A stretch of 59,869 nucleotides of DNA from Planctomycetota bacterium (GTDB lineage Bacteria; Planctomycetota; UBA1135; GCA-002686595): the NCBI GenBank assembly GCA_026692665.1, contig JAPLOF010000052.1, positions 1-59,869 of the forward strand, given 5' to 3'. Shown here piece by piece: positions 8,756-16,299 of the stretch; the first letter of the stretch is position 1; each line of letters starts with the position of its first letter. Position numbers and translations under genes: made by a program. Below the pieces are notes generated by a model. That model saw nothing but the letters and a program-made list of their open reading frames with translations. It was not told the DNA's origin and searched no databases.

Positions 8756-9784
8756 ATGCCGCGACCGCCCCGCCTCGACAACCCGGGTACCTGGCACCAC
8801 GTGATGAACCGCGGCCTCGCGCACCGGCCGATCTTCGAAGTGCGCGCGGACATCCGCTTCTTCCTCTCGCGCATCGCCAAGGCGGTCCGGCGCGGGGAGA
8901 TCGAGGTCCACGCGTGGTGCCTGCTGACCACACACTTCCACCTGCTCGCGTACAGCCCGCGGGGTGAACTCGACGTCGCGCTGCGGCGCATCCAGCACGA
9001 GTACACGCGGCGCTTCAATCGCCGCCGCGGGCGCGACGGTCCTCTGTACCGCTCACGCTTCACGTCGAAGCACGTCGACAGCTACGCCTATCGCAACCTG
9101 CTCGTCGGATACATCGACGCCAACCCGGTCGATGCCGGCATGGTGACGGACGCACCCTTGCACCTGGACGGCAGCGCGGCCTGGTACGCCCGCACGAGCG
9201 GACCGGTGTGGATGGAACGCTCGTGGGTCGAGAACGAGGTGCGACGTCGCGCGCACAAGGACGCCTACGACCCGCGCGACTACCCGCTCGTCTTCGGAGC
9301 CCCGATCGGCGCTGGAGCGCGTCGCCTGATCGAGCAGCGCCTGAAGCACGCCGGTGGCCGCGACGACCCGACCGACGACCTGCTCGCGAAGGCGCCCGAG
9401 CACGTCGCCCGATGGCTCGTCGAGCGGGCCGCGCTCGCGGACGGGATGTGCCCGGGCGTTCCGCTGGCGGACTCGCTGCAGGTGCTCGAGTACGTGCGCG
9501 ACCAACGTGCACGCAATCCCGACTGGACGACCCGACCCTCGCGGACTTCGGCCCGCGGGTGGGACCTCATGGAAGCGGGCCTCGTCCGCGCACTGTGCAA
9601 CGCGACCTACCTCGAGATGTCGCAGATCACGGGCCTGTCGGAATCCATGCTCTCGGGTCGCTGTCGCCGGCACGCGCTCGCCCTCGAGCGCGATCCGGTC
9701 TATGCCGCCGAGGCGGCGCGGATCGCCCGCGAGATCCTGTGGCGGACGTACCACCAGCACGCGGAGCAACTGGCGCCGCGCTGA
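8756..9784 (+). CDS. REP-associated tyrosine transposase (RAYT, Y1/HUH family)
   Basis: The 342-aa protein carries the HUH signature THFHLL (His60, His62) after the family's usual opening TWHHVMNRG, then YTRRFNRRRGRDGPLYRSRF and YIDANPVDAG. The last block matches the helix around the catalytic Tyr of Y1 nucleases, making Tyr119 the likely nucleophile. RAYTs cut and join single-stranded DNA at REP hairpins and are usually single-copy domesticated transposases. The C-terminal ~150 residues contain a DnaA/HTH-like segment (YLEMSQITGLSESMLSGRCRRH) that probably adds DNA binding. The ATG follows an AGGAGG Shine-Dalgarno at 8745-8750. REP-like repeats in inverted orientation lie on both sides (8664 and 10923), which supports assigning the repeat family to this enzyme. 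Confidence 0.9.
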   Translation: MPRPPRLDNPGTWHHVMNRGLAHRPIFEVRADIRFFLSRIAKAVRRGEIEVHAWCLLTTHFHLLAYSPRGELDVALRRIQHEYTRRFNRRRGRDGPLYRSRFTSKHVDSYAYRNLLVGYIDANPVDAGMVTDAPLHLDGSAAWYARTSGPVWMERSWVENEVRRRAHKDAYDPRDYPLVFGAPIGAGARRLIEQRLKHAGGRDDPTDDLLAKAPEHVARWLVERAALADGMCPGVPLADSLQVLEYVRDQRARNPDWTTRPSRTSARGWDLMEAGLVRALCNATYLEMSQITGLSESMLSGRCRRHALALERDPVYAAEAARIAREILWRTYHQHAEQLAPR

Positions 9785-9820
9785 CGCACGCTCGCGAGCG
9801 GCGCCGCGACGGCGGATCGG

Positions 9821-10879
9821 TCAGCCGGGCGCATTCGACCGAAGACCAAGTGCGCGCGTCGTCGCGTCGGCGTCGAACCGCCACTCGTATCGCAGCTCGT
9901 CCGGCACGTCGCCCATCCCGTCCAGCCGCTTGACGACGTCCGACCGGCAGAGGCCGCAGGGCGACCACTCGTACGTCCACAGGCACGCATTGCGCCAGCC
10001 GGCGTGGGGCGCGCTGCTCGAGAGGGTCGCGATCGCACTGCACGCGTCGTGCAGTGCGAATGGATCGCCGCGCGCCGGAAGATGCTGCTCGAGCAGCGCG
10101 ACGTCTTCGGGCTCGAGATTGCGGAGCAAGAGACTCGTCGTCAGCCCGTGGAACCCATCAGCGCGGATTCGCCGCAGACCTTCCGCGCGCAGCCGCGGGT
10201 CCTTCATCCTCTCCACCAGGCTCGACGCGCTGCTCCGGATCGACGCGTCGGCGTGCGCCAGGAGCTCGACGGCCCGCGGCGTGTACGGCAACTCGCGGGC
10301 TCGAAGGAGCGGACCGGTCAGCTTGCGTCGCTCGGGGAGTTCCTTCGTCAGGACCAGGAGCTCGAGCACCGCCTCGAGCTCGACGACCGCCGGCGCAGGC
10401 AGGTCCGGTGCACCCGGACCGCTGCGTTCCGGTTCGGGCGGCGAAGCCGGCCAAGGTCCGAGGACCCAATCCGTGCCGTCTTCGTCGGCCTTGCCGAATC
10501 GCGCCAGCCGCCGTTCCTGATCCAGGACTGCGCGAGCGCGGCCGTCGCCGCGCTCCGCGAGCAGATCGAGGAGCCGTGCGAGCTGCAGCGCGTCGTGCCA
10601 GTTCTCCGTGGCCGGCAGCGCGCGGAGGATGTACTCCATCCACGGCCCGGGCCCGCCGACCGAGTCGAGCAGGCCGATCAACCAGCCTGCGCGGTCGTCC
10701 TCGATCTGCGGATCGAACGCGAGGTTCCGCACGCAGGCGTTGCGCAAGAGGCCCGCGCGGTCCCGGAGCCCGTGGTCGTGCAGGTCGAGGGCCGCGCGCC
10801 CGTGGCCCGCGCGCAGATGGCGCTCGAAGCTCGCGGCATCGAGAGGAAGGGATCGCGGGGTCGGGCGCGTGCTCGTGAT
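9821..10879 (-). CDS. Hypothetical alpha-helical repeat protein, 5' end unclear
   Basis: An open frame of about 350 codons runs to a TGA at 9821. Its leucine/alanine-rich helical pattern (for example AVELLAHADASIRSSASSL and LVERMKDPRLRAEGLRRI) resembles HEAT-like repeats, but I do not recognise a family. A C-terminal segment has three cysteines (NACLWTYEWSPCGLCRS). No ATG, GTG or TTG sits where the coding-like sequence begins near 10879; the first in-frame candidates are TTG at 10747 and GTG at 10732, both inside the helical region. The upstream part of the frame runs into the REP-like repeat and the esterase gene. It may be a 5'-truncated remnant created when the repeat arrived, or it may start at TTG/GTG. 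It converges on the RAYT gene with 36 bp between them. Confidence 0.5.
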   Translation of the reverse strand: MTSTRPTPRSLPLDAASFERHLRAGHGRAALDLHDHGLRDRAGLLRNACVRNLAFDPQIEDDRAGWLIGLLDSVGGPGPWMEYILRALPATENWHDALQLARLLDLLAERGDGRARAVLDQERRLARFGKADEDGTDWVLGPWPASPPEPERSGPGAPDLPAPAVVELEAVLELLVLTKELPERRKLTGPLLRARELPYTPRAVELLAHADASIRSSASSLVERMKDPRLRAEGLRRIRADGFHGLTTSLLLRNLEPEDVALLEQHLPARGDPFALHDACSAIATLSSSAPHAGWRNACLWTYEWSPCGLCRSDVVKRLDGMGDVPDELRYEWRFDADATTRALGLRSNAPG

Positions 10880-10896
10880 GGCGGTTTCCCCGGAAA

Positions 10897-10923
10897 CGAA
10901 CTCGCGGGAAGTTAGCCAGGCAC
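10897..10923 (-). repeat. REP-like repeat, right copy, overlapping the esterase stop codon
   Basis: This is the exact inverted match of 8664-8690. The adjoining GGTTTCCCCGGAAAC (10883-10897) extends the similarity to the palindrome at 112-198. The esterase stop codon (10912-10914) lies within the repeat. Confidence 0.85.
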
Positions 10924-11661
10924 CGGGCGGAGCAGTTCGTTCAGGTACTTCGGCAGCATGTCGCGCCAGGTCGGCCAGTCGTGGTGCCACTCGGCGCCCC
11001 ACTCGTCGACGCGGTTCGGGATGTTCTTGGATCCGAGCACGTGGGCGACGCGCCAGGATTCCTCGGGGGCTTCGAAGTTGCCCTTGCCGTGGGTCAGGAG
11101 GAGGAAGCGTTTGCGCAGCGCGTCGAGGTGCTGGCCTTCGCCGAGGTTCGGGAGGAAGTGCAGCGGCGAGCTGTAGTAGTAGTCGAGGGTCATGTCCTCG
11201 CCCATGAACTTCTTCAGGTCGTAGGTGCCGGACATGCAGATCCCGGCGCGGAACACGTCGGGGTGGCGGCACACGGCGGCCAGCGCGTTGAAGGCGCCGA
11301 TCGACGCGCCGGCTGCGATGACCTCGACGGCGTTGTCACGGCAGTCGACGCGGATCGCGGGGATCACCTCGTTGTAGACGAAGGCGTCGAAGCGGTTCTG
11401 CATCCGCGCGGCTTCGTGCCGCGGCAGGTCGTTGTCGAGCATCGCCTGCCCGCCGACGGAGTCGACGGAGTAGACCTTGATGCGGCCCTCGCTGAGCAGG
11501 GGCGCGAGCACGTGGATCATCTTGAACCGTTCGGTCTCCTCGCAGTCCCCCGCGGCAGTCGGAAAGATCAGCACCGGGACGCCGCTCTCGCCCCAGCGGA
11601 CGACCTTGACTTCCTTGTTGCCCAGGCGCTCGGAGCGCCACGTCGAGGATTCCTTGCTCAT
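10912..11661 (-). CDS. Alpha/beta-hydrolase, small esterase family
   Basis: The 249-aa protein has an alpha/beta-hydrolase layout: a strand VPVLIFPTAAGDCEE, the nucleophile elbow AAGASIGAFNA with Ser120, and a C-terminal His in WHHDWPTWRDMLP. It resembles the esterase-D/putative esterase group, which cleaves acyl or thioester bonds on small molecules; the substrate here is unknown. No signal peptide is visible, so it is cytoplasmic. It lies 45 bp downstream of the 465-aa ATP-grasp gene on the same strand, and a second, longer esterase lies three genes upstream, so both probably belong to the amide-ligase pathway. The last codons and stop (PVPG-stop) are encoded by the REP-like repeat, so the C-terminus has probably been altered by repeat insertion. 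Confidence 0.85.
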   Translation of the reverse strand: MSKESSTWRSERLGNKEVKVVRWGESGVPVLIFPTAAGDCEETERFKMIHVLAPLLSEGRIKVYSVDSVGGQAMLDNDLPRHEAARMQNRFDAFVYNEVIPAIRVDCRDNAVEVIAAGASIGAFNALAAVCRHPDVFRAGICMSGTYDLKKFMGEDMTLDYYYSSPLHFLPNLGEGQHLDALRKRFLLLTHGKGNFEAPEESWRVAHVLGSKNIPNRVDEWGAEWHHDWPTWRDMLPKYLNELLRPVPG

Positions 11662-11706
11662 GATCGGAGACGATTCCGTGCCGGAGGTGGGTCGTGCGAG
11701 CGGGGA

Positions 11707-13104
11707 TCAGCGGGACTTGACGGTCTTCTTGACGGGCTTGCGGACGGACTTCGCCGTCGTGCGCGCGCCGGGCTTGGCGCGCGACTTGGCCGCCGGGCGA
11801 GCGGGCTTCGCGGCCTGGACGGACTTCACCGGCAGCTTGGCCGACGGCTTGCGCTTCTTGGGCGCGCGCGACTCCGCGTCTTCGGCGCGCCAGGCCTGCA
11901 ACTCGGACCAGAAGTGCTCCGTGAAGCGCTCGACCTCGTGCGCCGGGAACAGCGCGGTGACCTTCTGTCGCACCGCGTCCTTGGCGTCCTCCGTGCCGAA
12001 GTAGTCGTTGACGACCTGGTCGAGGTTCCCGAGGTGCTTGTCGCAGAACCTCTGGAAGGCGATCGAATCGAACCGCTCACGCGCGATCTTCCCGTAGGCC
12101 GCGATCTTGCGGCGCAGTGGCCACTTCTTGGCGGCGATGTCGAAGAACGGCTGCCAATCGAGAGTCGCGCGCATCGGACGCTTCGTCGCGGCGCAGAAGA
12201 GCGACCAACGCAGGTACGACTTCACCAGCCAGGGGAAGTGGCGGTGCAGCGACGTGACCTGGCTGTCGGGGCAGGGGTTCGCGAAGTCGATCGGGTGCCA
12301 GACGTGGTCCTTCAGCAGCGCCTCGCACGAGTTGAAGTCCCAGCCGAAGAAGGCATTGATCGTGAGCGTGATGTCCTCGATCAGCGCCCGGTCCTCCTTG
12401 GTCAGGAAGCCCTTCTCGTTCGTGTAGCGCTGGTGGAGCGGCTGGCTCGGGTCGTACTTGATGACGTGCGTCTGCGGCCCGAAGCCGATGCAGCGCACGA
12501 ACTGGTCGTACGGGAGGACGCCGGCCTGCAGGTGCAGGATCATCTTGCCGGATGCGTCGTAGGCCTTCCCGAGCTCGGCCGCGTCGTCGACCTTCGAGAC
12601 GCCCTGCCAGCCGCCGCCGTCGTAGGGCTTCGAGAAGGCCGGGAACCCGATCTCGGCGCCGATCGCGCCCAGGTCGAAGAATTTCGCGTAGCGGTGGAGA
12701 GTGACGCGCAGGTCGGCCTTCTCCTCGTAGTCCTTGGCCGGGATCATCGCCGTGGCGGGAATCGGCAGGCCGAGGCGCATCATCGCGCAGTAGGTCGTGT
12801 GCTTCTCCATGGACTGCACCGTCCAGGGGTTGTTCAGCACGTACGTCCCGTCGAGCAGGATGGCCTTCTTGATCCACTCGCGCTGCAGCGGGAACCAGTG
12901 CGTCAGGCGATCGACGACGACGTCGTACTTCGGCTCGGACTTCAGGTGGAACGGCACGATCGACGTCCGCTCGACGTGGAAACGGACCTTGTCGCGCCCC
13001 ATGGGCAGCGTCAGGTCGAGCCGCGCCAGGATGTCCTCGTAGGCCTTGGCCCAGCAGATGTCCGCTCCGAGCGACAACCCGATCTTGCGTGTGACGGTTC
13101 CCAC
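11707..13104 (-). CDS. ATP-grasp ligase with histone H1-like basic tail
   Basis: The 465-aa protein is a divergent ATP-grasp enzyme. The central lobe shows KPYDGGGWQGV (ATP-binding lysine and glycine-rich loop) and the metal-binding end is NSCEALLKDHVWHPIDFANPCPD. The first ~120 residues are the pre-grasp domain (GLSLGADICWAKAYEDIL). The last ~50 residues are almost only Lys, Arg, Ala, Pro and Ser (APKKRKPSAK, KSRAKPGARTTAK, KPVKKTVKSR), like a histone H1 tail. The start is the GTG at 13104 with GGAGAG just upstream; a TAGACT lies 56 nt upstream. It is one of four ATP-grasp proteins in the window and differs clearly from the other three, which are related to each other. The substrate is unknown. 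Confidence 0.8.
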   Translation of the reverse strand: MGTVTRKIGLSLGADICWAKAYEDILARLDLTLPMGRDKVRFHVERTSIVPFHLKSEPKYDVVVDRLTHWFPLQREWIKKAILLDGTYVLNNPWTVQSMEKHTTYCAMMRLGLPIPATAMIPAKDYEEKADLRVTLHRYAKFFDLGAIGAEIGFPAFSKPYDGGGWQGVSKVDDAAELGKAYDASGKMILHLQAGVLPYDQFVRCIGFGPQTHVIKYDPSQPLHQRYTNEKGFLTKEDRALIEDITLTINAFFGWDFNSCEALLKDHVWHPIDFANPCPDSQVTSLHRHFPWLVKSYLRWSLFCAATKRPMRATLDWQPFFDIAAKKWPLRRKIAAYGKIARERFDSIAFQRFCDKHLGNLDQVVNDYFGTEDAKDAVRQKVTALFPAHEVERFTEHFWSELQAWRAEDAESRAPKKRKPSAKLPVKSVQAAKPARPAAKSRAKPGARTTAKSVRKPVKKTVKSR

Positions 13105-13160
13105 GATGCTCTCCGGCGAGGTGACTCCGACGGCCCCTCGGGCCGCCACAAAGGGCGAGG

Positions 13161-13166
13161 AGTCTA
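13161..13166 (-). promoter_or_regulatory. Candidate -10 hexamer TAGACT for the 465-aa ATP-grasp gene
   Basis: TAGACT on the minus strand lies 56 nt upstream of the GTG at 13104, in the 182-bp gap after the PPK2 gene. It suggests a new transcript starting here. Confidence 0.33.
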
Positions 13167-13286
13167 TCAGCCCGTGCGCGCGGGCGCGATCCGGCCAGCG
13201 CGGCCGGACGGGATCCGGGCGGGCCGCGCGGGCCGCTCGCCGATGACCCCGCCCAGCGCGCGGCGCCGGGCTACCGCATCCGGCGG

Positions 13287-14177
13287 CTAGCCCTCGCGCT
13301 CCAACTCGGCACGGGCGGCGCGCAGGGCGGCTTCGCGCTCGGGTGTCGCGGGCGGCAGGCTCAGGTCGAGCGACTCGAGTTCCGCCTCGATCGCCGCCGC
13401 CACGACGAGCCGCGTGAACCACTTCTTGTCCGCGGGCACGACGTACCACGGCGCGTGAGGCGCCGCCGTGCGGCGGATCGCGTCCTCGTAGGCGGACTGG
13501 TACGCGTCCCAATGCGCCCGCTCGCGCACGTCCCCCACCGCGAACTTCCAGTTCTTGTCCGGCTGATCGATGCGCTCGAGGAAGCGCTTCTTCTGCTCCG
13601 CTTTCGAGACGTTGAGGAAGAACTTGAGGACGCGCGTCCCGTTGCGCGCCAGGAAGCTCTCGAAGTTCGCGATGTCCTGCAGGCGCTCCTCGAAGACCTT
13701 CTTCCCCACGAGCTCGCGCGGGATCTTCTGCGCCGCGAGCAGTTGCTCGTGCACGCGGACGACGAGCACCTCCTCGTAGTGCGAGCGATTGAAGATGCCG
13801 ATGCGTCCGCGCTCGGGCAGCGCCTTCCAGTGACGCCACATCCAATCGTGATCGAGCTCCTCCTCGCTGGGCGCCTTGAAGGAGGTGACGTGGACGCCGG
13901 CCGGGTTCACGCCGGACATGACGTGCTCGATCGTGCCGTCCTTGCCCGCCGCATCCATGGCCTGGAAGACGACGAGCAGAGACCAGCGATCCTGCGCGGC
14001 GAGGCGCTCCTGGTATCGCGCCAGCGCCTGCACGCCGCCGGCCAGGAGCTCTTGCGCCTCATCCTTCGACTTCAGGCCGTGGGTCTCGCCCGGATCGTGC
14101 TCGGCGAGCCGGAATCCGCGGCCATCCTCGACGCGAAAGCGCGCGAGGTCCTTCGCGCCGAGCTTTTTCTCCGCCAT
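13287..14177 (-). CDS. Polyphosphate kinase 2 family protein
   Basis: The 296-aa protein matches PPK2 enzymes, which move phosphate between polyphosphate and nucleotides (ADP/GDP or AMP). The Walker A segment is FQAMDAAGKDG, followed by HVTSFKAPSEEELDHDWMWR, and the Walker B/lid region is GRIGIFNRSHYEEVLVVRVH with RFLERIDQPDKNWKF. The length is that of single-domain PPK2. The ATG at 14177 is chosen because MAEKKLG directly precedes the conserved part; upstream codons overlap the next gene's 3' region. It lies 34 bp downstream of the long esterase gene, inside the ATP-grasp set. It could recharge the ADP or AMP left by the ligases; that link is inferred from position only. Confidence 0.93.
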   Translation of the reverse strand: MAEKKLGAKDLARFRVEDGRGFRLAEHDPGETHGLKSKDEAQELLAGGVQALARYQERLAAQDRWSLLVVFQAMDAAGKDGTIEHVMSGVNPAGVHVTSFKAPSEEELDHDWMWRHWKALPERGRIGIFNRSHYEEVLVVRVHEQLLAAQKIPRELVGKKVFEERLQDIANFESFLARNGTRVLKFFLNVSKAEQKKRFLERIDQPDKNWKFAVGDVRERAHWDAYQSAYEDAIRRTAAPHAPWYVVPADKKWFTRLVVAAAIEAELESLDLSLPPATPEREAALRAARAELEREG

Positions 14178-14211
14178 CGCCCGCTCCCCGTCGCCGTGCG
14201 ACGAACCAAGG

Positions 14212-15348
14212 TCACTCGTAGACCATCCACAGCGGCCCTGGATACAGCCACGACAGGCCCTCGCGCAGCCGGTCGCGCCAATTCTCCCAGTTGTGGCCGT
14301 CGTGGGCCTCACTGTACTTCACCTCGAGTCCCGCGCGTTCGAGCAGCGGCACCATCGAGCGGTTGTAGTAGATCAGCGATTCGTACACGCCGCACGACAG
14401 GTACATGTGCGTCGCGGGCTTGCCCGGGTTGCGGCGGAACGCGTTCACGAACCGCACGACGGGGTCGAACACGGGGCCGCGGTCGTGCGGCCCGATGTCG
14501 GTGAACGCGAACGAGCCCGACTGCAGCATCAGCCGGTCGAAGAAGCCCTGGTAACGCCAGGCCGCGGCCAGCGAAGCGACCGCGCCGAACGACGCGCCCG
14601 CCAGGGCACGCGCGGAAGGCTTGCCGACGAGCGGAAAGGCGGTCTCCAGCTGCGGGACGAGATCGCGAGCGAGGTAGTCGGCATGCCGCGGATCGTCGGC
14701 GTACTCGCGCAAACGGTCCTGCGACTGGATCAGTGCCACGACCATCGACGGGATCTCGAGCCTGTGGATCAGGTTGTCGAGCGAGGTCTTCAGCGCCGCA
14801 TAGCGGACGTAGTCGACGCCGTCGTGCACGACCAGGAGCGGATAGCGGCGCGAGCGGCGGAACCGCGCCGGCAGGTAGACCTGGACCTTCTTGGTCCCCA
14901 GAGCGTGCGAGACGATCTCGTGCTCCACGATCTCGCCCGGCCGCGCCTCGGGGTCGGGGATCGACCACTCGGGCACCTGGTAGCCGTTGCCGTACACGAC
15001 CGAATTCACGCCGTACGGATCGCTCGCCAGGTTCTTGTTGAGCGGATCCTGGATCAGGCGGTGTTCGCCGCGGGAGACGACCTCGAGCTTGTATTCGAGC
15101 CGCGATCCCTCGGGCACGTCGATCGCGAGGAACCACAGATCCGTGCCCGGCACGTTGTGGAACGGCAGAGCGGTCGCGAGTCCGTGGATCCAGTGCCGGA
15201 GCTTCACCTCGTCGACGTGGCCGCGGAACACGAACGTCACCGTCCGGCCCTCGACCACGGGGAACTGCCGATCGTGCAGCCAGCCCTCGAGCGCCCGCGG
15301 CCCGAGGCGCGCGTGACGCTCGATGTCCTGGACGAGCGTCGCGATCAC
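14212..15348 (-). CDS. Enterochelin-esterase-like alpha/beta-hydrolase
   Basis: The 378-aa protein has an N-terminal beta-sandwich (about residues 30-120; TVTFVFRGHVDEVKL, FLAIDVPEGSRLEYKLEV) of the kind found in Fes/IroD esterases and glycan-binding E-set modules. It is followed by an alpha/beta-hydrolase with LLVVHDGVDYVRY, nucleophile ALAGASFGAVASL (Ser253) and a terminal His in SEAHDGHNWENWRDRL. Fes-type enzymes cleave ester bonds in cyclic trilactones, but no siderophore genes are near. The GTG start at 15348 overlaps the TGA of the S51-like gene (GTGA), so the two are translationally coupled. With a sandwich related to carbohydrate-binding modules and glycogen genes nearby, an acylated-glycan or acyl-peptide substrate is possible. 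Confidence 0.85.
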   Translation of the reverse strand: MIATLVQDIERHARLGPRALEGWLHDRQFPVVEGRTVTFVFRGHVDEVKLRHWIHGLATALPFHNVPGTDLWFLAIDVPEGSRLEYKLEVVSRGEHRLIQDPLNKNLASDPYGVNSVVYGNGYQVPEWSIPDPEARPGEIVEHEIVSHALGTKKVQVYLPARFRRSRRYPLLVVHDGVDYVRYAALKTSLDNLIHRLEIPSMVVALIQSQDRLREYADDPRHADYLARDLVPQLETAFPLVGKPSARALAGASFGAVASLAAAWRYQGFFDRLMLQSGSFAFTDIGPHDRGPVFDPVVRFVNAFRRNPGKPATHMYLSCGVYESLIYYNRSMVPLLERAGLEVKYSEAHDGHNWENWRDRLREGLSWLYPGPLWMVYE

Positions 15349-16289
15349 GGCGTACCTGCCTGGACGAGCATGCCGTCCTCGTGCATGCGCAGCGTGCCCG
15401 GCTCGCCGTGCCAGCGGTGTCCGTCCCAGTCCATGCGGGTCATCGGGTCGAGTGCGATGCAACGGTCCGGCGCGAAACGCCGCGCGAGCAGGGTGATCCG
15501 GCGCTGGTCGTGCAGTCGCAAGCGCTTCTTCGCGTGCGGGAAGGGCAGGACTCCGCCGTACGCGCCGAGCCCCTCGTCGTAGAGCTCGGCCACGCCCTGC
15601 CCTTGCGGCGGGCTGTCGTGGAAGAGGACGACGCGTTCGCTCAGCGCCATCGCGCCCGCGGACCAGGCCACGATCGGGCGGTGCCCGAAGATCTGCAGGG
15701 CGTCGAAGAGGCGCAGTCGGTGGAGGAGCACGACGACGTGGCCGCCGGCCACGCACACGCACTCGCAGGTGTCGAGGATCTGCGCCAGTTCGTGGCGGTG
15801 GCGCGCCACGGCGTCGCGCTCGACCGGGACCCACTCGGCCTCGAACTCGCGGTGGATGAGCGAGACGCGGCGCAGGTGGAACTCGTCGAGGTCGCGGACC
15901 GCCTCGATGGCGCCCGCGCGCTCGGCCTCGAGCATCTCTTCGCGGCCGGGCGTCGGCTCGCGGCGCAGGAGCTCGCGCGCCGCCTCGATCGCGTGCACGA
16001 GGCGCATGCGGTACAGCTCGTGCTGCTCGCGCAACCGGTCCTGGCGATCGCGCAGCGCCCGCGCGAGTTCGGGGTCGCGCGCCATGACGTCCTCGGCGCG
16101 CTCCCAGATCCGCAGGTTCACGGTGCGGCCACCCAGGTGCTCGCGCATCTCCTGGTCCTCGCCTTCACGCTCCTCCCAGCCGGCGGTCACGGCGGCGACC
16201 ATGCCGTGCGCACGCAGCGAATCGACAGCGTGACTCAGGGTTCGATGGAGACGTTGGGGCCCCAGCAGGACGACGCGCGCGGAGTGCAT
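15345..16289 (-). CDS. Peptidase S51/cyanophycinase-like protein with helical insert
   Basis: The 314-aa protein starts with a Rossmann-like strand (ARVVLLGPQRLHRTL) and ends with a glutamine-amidotransferase-like core: CVCVAGGHVVVLLHRL, then RPIVAWSAGAMALSE. The W-S-A-G-A elbow (Ser210) is the signature of dipeptidase E and cyanophycinase serine peptidases. Between them, residues about 55-170 are a charged, Arg/Glu-rich helical insert with coiled-coil character that is not usual in the family. Cyanophycinase hydrolyses ATP-grasp-made Asp/Arg polymer, so finding a relative 10 bp downstream of an ATP-grasp gene is suggestive. The stop overlaps the esterase start. The function is inferred; the general fold is fairly sure. 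Confidence 0.72.
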   Translation of the reverse strand: MHSARVVLLGPQRLHRTLSHAVDSLRAHGMVAAVTAGWEEREGEDQEMREHLGGRTVNLRIWERAEDVMARDPELARALRDRQDRLREQHELYRMRLVHAIEAARELLRREPTPGREEMLEAERAGAIEAVRDLDEFHLRRVSLIHREFEAEWVPVERDAVARHRHELAQILDTCECVCVAGGHVVVLLHRLRLFDALQIFGHRPIVAWSAGAMALSERVVLFHDSPPQGQGVAELYDEGLGAYGGVLPFPHAKKRLRLHDQRRITLLARRFAPDRCIALDPMTRMDWDGHRWHGEPGTLRMHEDGMLVQAGTP

Positions 16290-16299
16290 GCTCGTGGTC

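Noticed and set aside
14212..15348. Fes-like esterase as evidence of a siderophore cluster
   Set aside because: No NRPS, isochorismate or TonB-receptor genes are present; the neighbours are ATP-grasp and peptidase genes.
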